Positions 25,601 through 47,987 of a DNA stretch of 64,000 bases are shown here, one piece after another. The stretch comes from Amycolatopsis antarctica. Its GTDB lineage: Bacteria > Actinomycetota > Actinomycetes > Mycobacteriales > Pseudonocardiaceae. Both the position numbers and the translations under genes were made by a program. The stretch covers positions 124,001 to 188,000 of the forward strand of contig NZ_NKYE01000004.1 of NCBI RefSeq assembly GCF_002262875.1, in the 5' to 3' direction. The stretch's first letter is position 1, and every line of letters starts with the position of its first letter. The notes under the pieces are model-generated. The model was not told the DNA's origin, did not search any database, and was given only the letters and a program-made list of their open reading frames with translations.

Positions 25601-28600
25601 TGCTCTGCGACCTGTTCGCCGAGGTCCTCGGGGTGGTCCGGGTCGGCATCGACGACGGCTTCTTCGACCTCGGCGGGCACTCGCTGCTCGCGATGCGGCT
25701 GCTCGGCCGGATCCGTACCGTGCTTGGTCACGCGCTGCCGATCCGTGCCCTGTTCGACACGCCGACCCCGGCCGGGCTCGCCGCCGCGCTCACCGGTGAG
25801 GCCGCCGACGGCGATCCGATCGGGCGTGGCCCGGAGGCGGGCCCGTGGCCGTTGTCGGCGGAGCAGCGCCGCATGTGGTTCCTGCACGAGTTCGAGCCGA
25901 CCGGCACCGAGTACAACTCGAGCGTGGCCGTCCGGCTGCACGGGAGCCTGGACGTGGACGCTGTGCGCCGGGCGCTCGACGCGCTCGCCACCCGGCACGA
26001 GTCGCTGCGCACCACCTTCGACACGGTGGACGGGCAGGGCGTGCAGATCGTGCACCCGCCGGGTCCCGTCCCGCTGCGCAGGCGCGACCTGTGCTCGCTG
26101 CCGGAGCCGGAACGCGCCGGCGTCCTCTACGCCGCGCTCGCCGACGAGATCCGCGAACCGTTCGTGCTGCGCGAGGGTCCGTTGCTGCGTCCGCTGCTGG
26201 TGCGTACCGCCGAGGCGGATCACGTGCTGCTGCTGGGAATGCACCACATCGTCACCGACGGCTGGTCCAAGAACATCCTCATCCGCGAGTTCTGTGCGCT
26301 CTACGCGCAGGCGTGCGGCGGGCCCGCGGCCGAGCTGGAGCCGTTGCCACTGCGCTATCGCGACTACGCGCACTGGCAGGCGGCGGAGCTGACCCGTCCC
26401 GCCGCGGCGAACGAGCGCGCGTACTGGAAGCGGGTCCTCGACGGCGTCGCCCCGCTGGAACTGCCGACGGACCGGCCCCGGCCCGCCGAGCGGACCTCCA
26501 ACGGCGCGGTGGCCTCGTTCGCCATTCCGGCGGAGGTGACGGCGGGACTCACCGCCCTTGGCACCGCACACGGCGGCACGCTGTTCTCCACGCTGGTGGC
26601 CGCCGTGCAGGTGCTGTTCGCCCGCTACAGCAGGCAGTCCGACATCGCCGTGGGCACCGTCGTCTCCGGCCGCTCCCGGCCGGAACTGGAGAACCTGGCC
26701 GGTTTCTTCGTCAACACCCTGGTTCTGCGCTCGCGGGTGCCAGGGGACCGCGGCTTCACCGATCTGCTGGTGGACGTCCGGGAGACCGTGCTGGATGCGT
26801 TCTCCCATCAGGGCGTGCCGTTCGACGAGCTGGTGGACGCCGTGCAACCCGAGCGCGATCCCAGCCGTACGCCCCTGGTGCAGGCGGCGGTCGTGCTGCA
26901 GAACACCCGGGGCTCGTATGGCGAGCACGGCGGCGTGACGATGACCGAACACGAGTTGCCCCGCCTGTCCGCACTGTTCGACCTCGGTTTCGAGTTCACC
27001 GAACGGGACGGGGAACTCTCCGGCCGGATCGAGTACAACACCGACCTCTTCGACGCGGATACCGCCCGCCGGATGGCGGAGCACCTGCTGGTGCTGCTGG
27101 ACGGGATCGTGGCCGATCCGGCGCGACCGGTGGCCGAACTGCCCCTGCTCTCGGCGGCCGAGCGGGAACTCGTCGTCACCGGATTCAACGACACCGCCAT
27201 GCCCTACGAGCTGGACACGGTGGTGCCGCGACTGATCGCGGCGCGCGCCGATGACCGCCCCGGGGCGGTGGCGATCGGCTCCGCCGAGGGCACGACGACC
27301 TTCGCCGAACTGGAGGAGCGTGCCAACCGCCTGGCACACCTGCTGATCAGGCACGGGGTGCGGCCGCGCGAGGTGGTGGGCCTGCGCACCACGCGCTGCG
27401 GCGACATGGCCGTCGGGCTGCTGGCGATCATGAAGACCGGGGCCGCGTACGTGGCGGTGGACCCGAGCATGCCGCCGGGCCGCGCGGCGTTCGTGGTCGG
27501 TGACTCGGGCGCCCGGATCGTGCTGACCCAGCGCCGGTTCGCCGGCTCGCTGGCGGAGGCCGCCGACGCCGGGGCGACGCTGCTCTGCCTGGACGAGCTG
27601 GGGCCGGAGCTCGCCCGGATGCCGGCGAGCCGCCCGGAACCGGGCATCGGGCCGGACGACCTGGCCTACGTGGTCTACACCTCCGGTTCCACCGGTACGC
27701 CCAAGGGCGTGGAGGTGACACACCGCGGGGTGCTGAACCTCGCCACCTGGTACCGCGAGTACTACTCGATCACCGGCGCCGACCGCGGAACCCAGGTGGT
27801 ACCACAGGGTTTCGATCCGATCGTGCTGGAGCTGTGGTGCAACCTCGCCGCCGGGGCGAGCGTGTGGATCGCCTCGGACGAGATGCTGGCCGACCCGGCC
27901 GCGCTCGCGGAGTGGATCGCCGGGACCGGGATCACCATGGCCGTCATTCCGGCGCCACGACTGGAATCCCTGCTGGCGCAACCACGTCTGTACGAGAGCT
28001 CGCTGCGGTACCTGATGACCGGTGCGGACGTGGTGCGGCGCAGGGTGGGCAGGCACGCGCCGTTCACGATGGTCAACCACTACGGGCCGTCCGAGATCAC
28101 CGTGCTCACCACCGGGACCCCCATGCTGTGCATCGAGGACGCCGAGGAGGGCAAGCTGCCCTCGATCGGCTCGGCGATCGCGAACCACCAGGCGTACGTG
28201 CTCGACGAACGGCGCGAGCCGGTACCGATCGGCGTGCCCGGCGAGGCGTACATCGGTGGCGCCGGGCTCGCCCGCGGTTACCTCAACCGTCCGGAACTCA
28301 CCGCGGAACGCTTCGTGCGCAACCCGTTCAGCGAGGATCCCGGATCGCGTCTGTACCGCACCGGTGACCTGGTGCGCTGGCTGCCGGACGGCACGCTGGA
28401 CTTCCTCGGCCGCATCGACAACCAGGTCAAGATCCGCGGAAACCGGGTGGAACTGGGCGAGATCGAGACGGCGCTGTCCCGGCACGAGTCCGTCGGCGAG
28501 GCGGCGGTGACCACCCGAACCCGCCGTCCCGGGCAGCACGAGCTGATCGGCTACGTGGTGCCGGCCGGGCCGCACGGGTGCACTGTGGACGCACTGCGCG

Positions 28601-29036
28601 ACTTCCTGGCCGCGGAACTGCCCGCCTACATGGTGCCCTCGGTGTTCGTGGTGCTGCCGGAGTTTCCGCGCACCGCCAGCGACAAGATCGATCGCAGGAC
28701 GCTGCCGGTGCCCTCGGCACAGGCACCGGCCGGGCCGGAGCCGGTCGCCCCGGCCAACGCCACCGAGCAGGCACTGGCCGAGGTGTGGGCCGAGGTACTC
28801 GGCGTCGGCCGGATCGGCGTCGAGGACAACTTCTTCGACATCGGCGGCAATTCCGTGCTCAGCCTCCAGGTCGTCTCCCGGGTGCGGGAGATGTTCGACG
28901 TCGCCCTCTCGGCGCGCGAGGTGTTCCGGGCACCGACGATCCGCGCGATGGCAGACCAAGTCCGTGAACAGATCCTCGCCGAGTACGACGGCGCGGGCGC
29001 GAGTGCCGGCCGTGGCCGGGACGCACGAGGGGAACG

Positions 29037-29040
<4 letters not shown>
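22645..29040 (+). CDS. NRPS 1: (degenerate C)-A-PCP-C-A-PCP, modules 1 and 2
   Basis: ATG 22645 has GAGG five bases upstream; 2131 residues. Domain order: a condensation-like domain (1-440) whose HHxxxDG is replaced by LPGIAADERS near 143-152; A1 (about 470-970); PCP1 with GGHSLL (Ser about 1013); an LCL-type C2 with intact HHIVTDG (about 1199); A2 (about 1530-2030); PCP2 with GGNSVL (Ser about 2070). Reading A1 against the GrsA-PheA positions gives D-I-L-Q-L-G-V-I-W-K, one residue from the textbook glycine code. A2 reads D-P-L-V-M-G-H-V-L-K, which I cannot match; its hydrophobic lining would suit a long branched chain such as homoleucine. The degenerate first domain implies initiation with an unacylated amino acid, leaving a free amine for cyclisation. 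The gene ends overlapping NRPS 2 (ATGA). Confidence 0.9.
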
Positions 29041-41546
<12,506 letters not shown>

Positions 41547-41553
41547 GCGGGCG

Positions 41554-44500
41554 ATGACGACCTCACGAGACGGCCGGGCCGACCGGCTTCCCGAGCACCT
41601 GCGCGAGAAACTGCGCGAACGGCTGCGCGGTGGCACCTCCACCGCGGAGACGGAGCGGGCCGAACCGGCCGGCATCCCGGTGGTGCCCCGGGACGGGGAA
41701 CTGCCGCTGTCCTTCTCGCAGCAGCGGCTGTGGTTCATGCACGAGTTCGAACCCGAGTCCGTCGAGTACAACTCCTGCTTCGGGTTGCGGCTCACCGGTG
41801 AGCTGGACGTGACGGCGTTCCGCACGGCGATCGAGGGCGTCGTGGCCCGGCACGAATCGCTGCGGACCACCTTCGACTCGGTGGAGGGCCGGGGCGTGCA
41901 GGTGATCCACGACCGCGTCGAGGTTCCTCTGCGGCTGGTGGACCTGGCGGGGACGGCCGAGGACGCCCGCCGCGTGGAGGTGGACCGGCTGGCGGCCGAG
42001 GAGGTCGCCACCCCGTTCGATCTGCGCACCGGTCCGCTGCTGCGGGTGCTGCTGCTGCGCCTGTCCACGGGCGAGCACGTGTGCGTGCTGAGCCTGCACC
42101 ACATCGTCCACGACGGCTGGTCGCTTGCGGTGTTCGTCAAGCAGCTCCGGTCAGGGTATTCGGCGGCCGTGCGCGGGCTGCCCGAGGACACCGCACCGGC
42201 CCGGCTGCAGTACGCGGACTTCGCCGTCTGGCAACGCCGCCGGCTCGCCGGCCCGGTACTCGACGAGCAGCTCGCCTACTGGCGCGAGCAGCTGACCGGA
42301 GTCCCCGCGCTGGAACTGCCGACCGACCGGCCGCGGCCCGCGGTGCGCTCCGCCGCGGGCGCGGTGCACATCCTGGACGTCCCGGCCGAGGTGGCCACCG
42401 GACTGCGGGCGCTGGCCCGGGAGTGCGGGGGCACCCTGTTCATGACGCTGGTCGCCGCGGTGCAGGCGTTGCTGTCCCGCTACTCCGGCCGGTCGGACGT
42501 CGCGGTCGCCACCCCGGTCTCCGGCCGGGGACACCCGGAACTGGAGGAACTGATCGGCTTCTTCCTGAACACACTGGTGCTGCGGTCCGAAGTGGATTCC
42601 GAGGGCTCGTTCCGGCAACTTCTCGCGTCCGTGCGGGAGACCGTGCTCGGCGCGTTCGCCCGCGAGGAGGTGCCGTTCGAGCGGGTGGTGGAGGTGGTCG
42701 CGCCGGAACGCGACACCAGCAGGCTGCCGCTCGCGCAGGCTCTTGTGGTGCTGCAGAACGCACCCTCGGAGGAACTGGAACTGGACGGCCTGCGGATCGG
42801 CGAGTTCCGCCTGCCGCAGGCGTCCTCCGGTTTCGACGTGGTGTTCGGGTTCGAGGAGAAGCCGGACGGCACGCTGTGGACGGCGGTCGAGTACAGCACC
42901 GATCTGTTCGACGCGGACACCGTGCACCGCCTGTCCGCGCACCTGGTCGCGCTGCTGCGCGCCGTGGTGGCCGAACCGGACGCGCCGCTCGCCACCCGCC
43001 CGCTGCTGACCGGGCCCGAACGGGCCCGGCTCACCGGCGAGTGGGCGCACCCCGCCGTCGAGCTGCCTCCGGAACGGTGCGTGCACGAGCTAGTCGCGCG
43101 GCGGGCCGCCGAACGCCCGGACGCGCCCGCGGTGACCTCCGGCGCGGACACCGTGACCTACCGGGATCTGGACGAACGGGCGAACCGGCTGGCCCGCCAC
43201 CTGCTCGCGTGGGGGGCGGGGCCGGGAACGCTGGTGGCGCTGTCCTTCGACCGCACCGCCGAACTGGTGGTGGCGACGCTGGCGGTGCTCAAGGCCGGTG
43301 CGGCGTACGTTCCGCTTGACCCGGGCTATCCGGCGGAACGGCGCGACCACATCCTCGCCGACACCGGGGCCCCGCTGGTGCTGACGCAAGCGGACCTGCT
43401 CCCGGACTTCGCCGGGGCGTCCGCCGAGGTCCTCGCGGTGTCCGCCGAGGCGGCGGCGATCGACGCGCTGCCGTCCACCCCGCCGGAGGTGACGGTCTCG
43501 CCCGGCGACCTGGCGTACGTCATCTATACCTCCGGCTCCACCGGCAGGCCGAAGGGCGTGCTGCTGGAGCATCGCGGGCTGGTCGACATGGTCACCGCGG
43601 CCGTCGGCCGGTTCGATCTCGGCCCCGGCACGGTGGTGCCCGCGCTGGCGTCGATCAGCTTCGACGGCGCCGTCTGGGAGACCTTCACCGCGCTCGTCTC
43701 CGGTGGCACGCTCTCGCTCGGTACCGGTGGCGCGGGCATGTCGGAACTCGACCTGGACGCCCACCTCGCGGGCGCCCGCCGGGCGCTGGTCAGTCTGCCG
43801 CCCGCGGCGCTGGCCGCGATCGACCCGGCGACGCTGCCCGAGGGTTCCGTGGTGCTGGCGGTCGGCGACCGCTGCCCGGTGGACCTGCACCGCACCTGGG
43901 CGCCCCGGCACCGGTTCGTCAACGGCTACGGTCCGACTGAGGTCACCATCGGCGCCACCATGTTCGAGGGCACCGTCGCCGACTGGGCGCCGCGGGTCCC
44001 AGTGGGCAGGCCCATCGCGAACGCCCGCGTGTACATCGTCGACGCGCACCTGCGGCCGGTGCCGATCGGCGTGGCGGGTGAACTCGTCGTGGGCGGGTCC
44101 GGTGTCGCACGCGGATACCTGAACCAGCCCGGCCTGACCGCTCGGCGCTTCGTGGCCGATCCGTTCTCCACGGAGCCGGGCGCCCGGCTGTACCGCACCG
44201 GGGACCTGGCGGCCTGGCGCGCCGACGGCACCCTCGACTTCCTCGGCCGGGCCGACACCCAGGTCAAGATCAAGGGTTACCGGATCGAACCGGGCGAGGT
44301 GGAGGCGGTACTGCTGGGCAGACCGGGGATCGCCGAGGCGCTCGTGGTGGCCAGGCAGGACGCGGGCAGGGAGCACCTGGTGGCCTACGTCGTCGCCGGC
44401 GCGGGGGCCGCAGAGCCGGACGGGGTGGAGTTGCGAGCCGCCGTCGCGGGGGAACTGCCGCCGTACATGGTGCCCTCGGCCGTCGTGTGCCTGGACGCGT

Positions 44501-46155
44501 TCCCGTTGACCGGCAACGGAAAAGTGGACCACCGGGTGCTGCCCGCACCGGCCGTGGACCGGTCGGACCGCGAGTTCACCGCGCCCTCCGGGCCGGTCGA
44601 GCCGGTGCTCGCCGGGATCTGGCAGGACGTGCTCGGGGTGGGGCCGGTCGGTGCGCGGGACAACTTCTTCGAGCTGGGCGGCGACTCGATCCTGAGTATC
44701 CAGCTCGTGTCCCGGTGCCGAGCCGCCGGGCTGCGTTTCACCTCGAAGGACCTGTTCCGCAACCAGACCGTCGCCGAACTCGCCGCGGTGCTCGTCGTCG
44801 CGGAGGACGAGCAGGCGGCCGACACCGGCCCGGTCACCGGGGAGGTGCCACTGTCCCCGGTGCAGTCGTGGTTCTTCGCGAACGCCGGTGCCTCGCCGCA
44901 CCACTTCAACCAGTCGGTGCTGCTGGAGCTGGCACCGGACGCCGACCCGGCGGCGGTGCGCGCTGCGCTGGCGGTGCTGGTCGAACGGCATGACGCGCTG
45001 CGGATGCGGTTCGAACCGGTGGACGGCCACTGGCGGCAGGAGAACCCGGGCGAGGCGGCCGGACGCTGGGCCTTCGACACGTACGACCTGTCCGGCCTGC
45101 CGGCGGTGGATCGGGACCGGACGGTGGACGAACTCGTCCGCCGGGCGCAGGCCGGTCTGCGGCTGACGGACGGCCCGCTGCTGCGGGCGGTGCTGATCGA
45201 GTGTGCCGGGCGGCCGCCGAGGTTGTTCCTGACCGTGCACCACCTCGTCGTCGACGGGGTGTCCTGGCGGATCCTGCTCGCCGACCTGGAACAGGCGTAC
45301 GCCTGCCTGGCGGCGGGCGAGCCGATCGCGCTGCCGGCCCGCACCTCGTCGTTCCGGGACTGGTCACGGCGGATGCGCGAGCATGCCGTCGGCGGTGGGT
45401 TCGACGGCGAGCTGGACTACTGGCTCGAAGTGGCGGGCGCGGACCGGACCCGGTTGCCCGTACGCGGGCCGGGTGCCAACACGACTGGCTCGACGGACCG
45501 GGTCACCGTCCGCCTCGACGCCTCGGGCACCGAGACCCTGCTGCGCACCGTGCCCGGCCGATACCGCACCCGCGTCGACGACGTGCTGCTCACCGCGCTC
45601 GGCCGGGCGCTGTCGCGCTGGACCGGGCGTGCGGACGTGCTCGTCGACGTGGAGGGGCACGGGCGGGAGGAACTGTTCGACGAGCTGGATCTGACCCGCA
45701 CGGTCGGCTGGTTCACCTCGATCTATCCGGTGGCGCCCGGAGTCCGGGCGGACCAGTCGTGGACCGACGCCCTGCGGACGGTGAAGCGCCGACTGCGGGA
45801 GTTGCCGAACCGCGGCATCGGTCACGGGGCGTTGCGGTACCTCGGCTCCGCCGATGAATCGGCCCAACGTCTGGCCGAATCGGCGAGCGCGGAGATCAGT
45901 TTCAATTACCTGGGGCAATTCGACGGCAGCACCGACCCCGCGAACGGGTTGCTTCGCGCACAGTTGCCGCACGGCGGGGCGGATCACGCCCCGGACGGCC
46001 CGCGCAGCCATCTCGTGGACATCGTCGCGGCGGTCGAATCGGGATGTCTGGAGCTCACCTGGACCTATTCCGCTGCGGTACAGGAGAGGGGGGAGATCGA
46101 GCGGGTGGCCGGCGCGATGATGGCGGACCTGCGCGAACTGTGTGGCGGCGGATAA
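41554..46155 (+). CDS. NRPS 3: C-A-PCP-E, terminal module 6, no thioesterase
   Basis: A 1533-residue single module starting at ATG 41554, 7 bases after NRPS 2. LCL-type C (HHIVHDG about 183), A6 (TSGSTG about 660), PCP (GGDS about 1043), E (HHLVVDG about 1229; RTVGWFTSIYP about 1382) running to the stop. Read by eye the A6 code is D-G-W-S-L-V-G-I-G-K, with small residues (Ser, Gly, Gly) that leave room for a bulky aromatic side chain; the nearby tryptophan halogenase and trp genes make (chloro)tryptophan the best guess. Ending in an epimerase without a thioesterase means an external enzyme must release the chain; the PBP-type protein at 21248-22576 is the candidate. Confidence 0.92.
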   Translation: MTTSRDGRADRLPEHLREKLRERLRGGTSTAETERAEPAGIPVVPRDGELPLSFSQQRLWFMHEFEPESVEYNSCFGLRLTGELDVTAFRTAIEGVVARHESLRTTFDSVEGRGVQVIHDRVEVPLRLVDLAGTAEDARRVEVDRLAAEEVATPFDLRTGPLLRVLLLRLSTGEHVCVLSLHHIVHDGWSLAVFVKQLRSGYSAAVRGLPEDTAPARLQYADFAVWQRRRLAGPVLDEQLAYWREQLTGVPALELPTDRPRPAVRSAAGAVHILDVPAEVATGLRALARECGGTLFMTLVAAVQALLSRYSGRSDVAVATPVSGRGHPELEELIGFFLNTLVLRSEVDSEGSFRQLLASVRETVLGAFAREEVPFERVVEVVAPERDTSRLPLAQALVVLQNAPSEELELDGLRIGEFRLPQASSGFDVVFGFEEKPDGTLWTAVEYSTDLFDADTVHRLSAHLVALLRAVVAEPDAPLATRPLLTGPERARLTGEWAHPAVELPPERCVHELVARRAAERPDAPAVTSGADTVTYRDLDERANRLARHLLAWGAGPGTLVALSFDRTAELVVATLAVLKAGAAYVPLDPGYPAERRDHILADTGAPLVLTQADLLPDFAGASAEVLAVSAEAAAIDALPSTPPEVTVSPGDLAYVIYTSGSTGRPKGVLLEHRGLVDMVTAAVGRFDLGPGTVVPALASISFDGAVWETFTALVSGGTLSLGTGGAGMSELDLDAHLAGARRALVSLPPAALAAIDPATLPEGSVVLAVGDRCPVDLHRTWAPRHRFVNGYGPTEVTIGATMFEGTVADWAPRVPVGRPIANARVYIVDAHLRPVPIGVAGELVVGGSGVARGYLNQPGLTARRFVADPFSTEPGARLYRTGDLAAWRADGTLDFLGRADTQVKIKGYRIEPGEVEAVLLGRPGIAEALVVARQDAGREHLVAYVVAGAGAAEPDGVELRAAVAGELPPYMVPSAVVCLDAFPLTGNGKVDHRVLPAPAVDRSDREFTAPSGPVEPVLAGIWQDVLGVGPVGARDNFFELGGDSILSIQLVSRCRAAGLRFTSKDLFRNQTVAELAAVLVVAEDEQAADTGPVTGEVPLSPVQSWFFANAGASPHHFNQSVLLELAPDADPAAVRAALAVLVERHDALRMRFEPVDGHWRQENPGEAAGRWAFDTYDLSGLPAVDRDRTVDELVRRAQAGLRLTDGPLLRAVLIECAGRPPRLFLTVHHLVVDGVSWRILLADLEQAYACLAAGEPIALPARTSSFRDWSRRMREHAVGGGFDGELDYWLEVAGADRTRLPVRGPGANTTGSTDRVTVRLDASGTETLLRTVPGRYRTRVDDVLLTALGRALSRWTGRADVLVDVEGHGREELFDELDLTRTVGWFTSIYPVAPGVRADQSWTDALRTVKRRLRELPNRGIGHGALRYLGSADESAQRLAESASAEISFNYLGQFDGSTDPANGLLRAQLPHGGADHAPDGPRSHLVDIVAAVESGCLELTWTYSAAVQERGEIERVAGAMMADLRELCGGG

Positions 46156-46178
46156 GGGTGGCCGGTCACCGTTATCCG
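46149..46178. terminator. Stem-loop overlapping the NRPS 3 stop codon
   Basis: CGGATAAGGGTG (46149-46160) pairs with CACCGTTATCCG (46167-46178) at 11 of 12 positions around a six-base loop; pairing extends outward with a bulge to about 46144-46183. The TAA stop at 46153-46155 lies in the left arm. It may terminate or stabilise the very long NRPS transcript. Confidence 0.55.
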
Positions 46179-46298
46179 TCCGCCGGTGGAACCCCACCAA
46201 AGGGCGGCGGTGATGGTGGAGGTGTTGTTCGCCGTGTTAATCTCGAACACGTATTCCGGGGGTAATAAGGCCTGCCGGAAATGATGAAGGAGTGCCAG

Positions 46299-46409
46299 AT
46301 GTCGGAGTCCTCGGGCTGGAAGCCGAGGAAAGAGCGGCCCACGTGGCCGTGGATTCTGCTGGCGGTGGTCGTCGTGGCCGTCACCATCAACGTGATCCTG
46401 ACTGTCTGA
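46299..46409 (+). CDS. 36-aa single-pass membrane peptide
   Basis: AAGGAG seven bases before ATG 46299 opens a 36-residue frame: a basic, Trp/Pro-containing N-terminus (KPRKERPTWPW), then about 18 hydrophobic residues to the end. It is a tail-anchored-like single membrane helix with positive residues on the presumed cytoplasmic side. It lies 143 bases after NRPS 3 in the same direction. It does not resemble the 70-residue MbtH proteins often found here. Role unknown; an accessory to export or to tethering the synthetase is speculation. Confidence 0.55.
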   Translation: MSESSGWKPRKERPTWPWILLAVVVVAVTINVILTV

Positions 46410-46422
46410 GGCGCTCCACGTC

Positions 46423-46454
46423 CCGTCGCGGCGGCGAAACCCTTGCCGCGACGG
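46423..46454. terminator. Perfect 10-base stem after the membrane-peptide gene
   Basis: CCGTCGCGGC (46423-46432) and GCCGCGACGG (46445-46454) pair fully around a 12-base loop, 14 bases after the stop of the small membrane-peptide gene. There is no T-run. Confidence 0.5.
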
Positions 46455-46484
46455 TAGATCAGCAGTTCGGGAACGGCTTCCGGG

Positions 46485-46518
46485 ACAGGCGCGGGCACCA
46501 GTCGGTGCTCGCGCCTGT
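46485..46518. terminator. Long stem-loop, 14 of 15 pairs
   Basis: ACAGGCGCGGGCACC (46485-46499) pairs with GGTGCTCGCGCCTGT (46504-46518) with one mismatch and a four-base loop. It is a strong transcription-terminating structure for actinomycetes. Confidence 0.55.
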
Positions 46519-46594
46519 TCGCGTCCACGGTCGTTCGCCACGAATTCCCCGTCGCCGCCGGAACCGTTCACCGGCAGGGCCCGCGTATCGCCGG

Positions 46595-46611
46595 AATTGT
46601 CCGGAACAATT
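46595..46611. promoter_or_regulatory. Hyphenated palindrome upstream of the dioxygenase
   Basis: AATTGT-CCGGA-ACAATT has perfect six-base arms in an AT-rich patch unusual for this DNA. It sits about 200 bases before the GTG at 46812 and may be an operator. Confidence 0.4.
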
Positions 46612-46811
46612 ACTACTGATCGGTAGGCCGCGCGGATTGTGCCCGAGGCCCGAAACGGTTCCTCGATCCCGTCGCCCGCTCGTTTCGTCACCGCTGAAGT
46701 AGCTTGGCCGCCGACGCCGCGCACGGAGATGCTGAACGCGGAGACCGGCAGCCGTGTGGTGAGCCTGCCGGGCAATCAGACCATCAGCTTCCCTGGACAG
46801 GATTGGGCATC

Positions 46812-47867
46812 GTGACGTCTACGCAGAATGTGACCACGGAAACTCGGTTCGACGGGCTCCTGCTCGCCATGTCGAGCCCCGCTCCCCGTTCGCTCGCCGA
46901 GTTCGGCGCGACGGAGGGCGACCTCGTCCGCCGCAACATCGTCGAGCACGGATCGGTGCTGCTGAACGGATTCCGGTGGAGCGACTGGGACGACCTCGAC
47001 ACCTTCGTCAACGGTGTGGTGGGAAAGCCGCTCGACTACACCGAACGGTCCTCGCCGCGCACCGAACTCGCCCCGGGGGTGTTCACCGCAACCGACCACC
47101 CGCCCGCCGAGGAGATCATCCTGCACACGGAGCAGTCCTACAACCTCACCGTGCCGCGGTACCTGTTCTTCTTCGGCAAGCGCCGTGCCCCGGAAGGCGG
47201 CGCGAGCCGTATCGCCGACTGCCGCAAGGTCGCCTCCGCGTTGCCGTCCGAGATCGTCGACCGGTTCGACCGTGAGGGCTACCTGCTCGTGCGCAACTAC
47301 CGGCCCGGGCTCGGCCTGTCCTGGCAGGAGGCCTTCGGCACCGACGACCCGGGCAGGCTGCGGGAGTACTGTTCCGCCAACGGCATCGAGGTCGAGTGGA
47401 TCGCCGAGGACCACGTGCAGACCCGGCAGATGCGCTGGGCCGTGGCCACGCATCCGGAGACCGGCCACCGTTCGTGGTTCAACCACCTGGCGTTCTTCAA
47501 CCTCAGCGCGCTGCGTGAGGAACTGCGCGAGTTCTTCGCCGACGAGTACGGCCCGTGGGGTGTGCCCACCAACACCTTCTACGCCGACGGCACCGAACTG
47601 GAGCCGGAGGTGGCCGCCGCGTTGCACGGCGCCTACCGCGGCCAGGAACTCGATGTGGACGTCGAGGCCGGAGAGGTGCTCATCGTCGACAACATCAGTA
47701 CCGCACACGGGCGAGCCCCGTTCGTGCCGCCGCGGGAACTGTTCGTCAGCATGGGCGACGCGATCGGCTGGGCCGACCTGCGCCCGGCCGAGCGGATCTC
47801 GCACCCGGAGATCGGTGCCGGCGCCTCGGCGCTGGTCCGTGCCGGGGCCGTGCGGCACCAGGCCTGA
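46812..47867 (+). CDS. Clavaminate-synthase/SyrP-like Fe(II)/2-oxoglutarate dioxygenase
   Basis: GTG 46812 with AGGA about 10 bases upstream gives 351 residues; the frame opens 36 codons earlier without protein-like composition. The metal motif HTE (ILHTEQSYN, about residues 108-116), a distal His in DNISTAHGRAPF (about 294-305) and the size fit the TauD/SyrP/clavaminate-synthase superfamily. Relatives such as SyrP and KtzO/KtzP hydroxylate carrier-bound Asp or Glu at the beta carbon. With a Glu-like A5 code in NRPS 2, 3-hydroxylation of the module 5 glutamate is the leading hypothesis. Free amino-acid hydroxylation, or another residue as target, remains possible. Confidence 0.78.
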   Translation: MTSTQNVTTETRFDGLLLAMSSPAPRSLAEFGATEGDLVRRNIVEHGSVLLNGFRWSDWDDLDTFVNGVVGKPLDYTERSSPRTELAPGVFTATDHPPAEEIILHTEQSYNLTVPRYLFFFGKRRAPEGGASRIADCRKVASALPSEIVDRFDREGYLLVRNYRPGLGLSWQEAFGTDDPGRLREYCSANGIEVEWIAEDHVQTRQMRWAVATHPETGHRSWFNHLAFFNLSALREELREFFADEYGPWGVPTNTFYADGTELEPEVAAALHGAYRGQELDVDVEAGEVLIVDNISTAHGRAPFVPPRELFVSMGDAIGWADLRPAERISHPEIGAGASALVRAGAVRHQA

Positions 47868-47987
47868 CCCCGAGGCGCGTCCGGTGGTTCCCGATCACGA
47901 GCGCCGCGACCACGGAAACACCGGACGCGCCCTCAGTTCCGGCTGCCGTCTCGGGCGCCGGGCTCCCGACTCGACGGATGGGCGTGG

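Larger units (their letters stand above)
46410..46811. other. 402-base intergenic region with three inverted repeats
   Basis: No credible gene. It contains two strong stem-loops suited to ending the NRPS transcript (46423-46454 and 46485-46518) and then an AT-richer stretch with a hyphenated palindrome (46595-46611) about 200 bases before the dioxygenase start, which is a likely new promoter region. Confidence 0.5.

Noticed and set aside
22063..28959. A 2298-codon open frame on the minus strand opposite NRPS 1, with similar long antisense frames opposite NRPS 2 and 3
   Set aside because: It is a mirror of the high-GC coding strand: Arg/Gly/His/Gln-rich, with no domains and no ribosome binding site. 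The plus strand carries complete NRPS domains.
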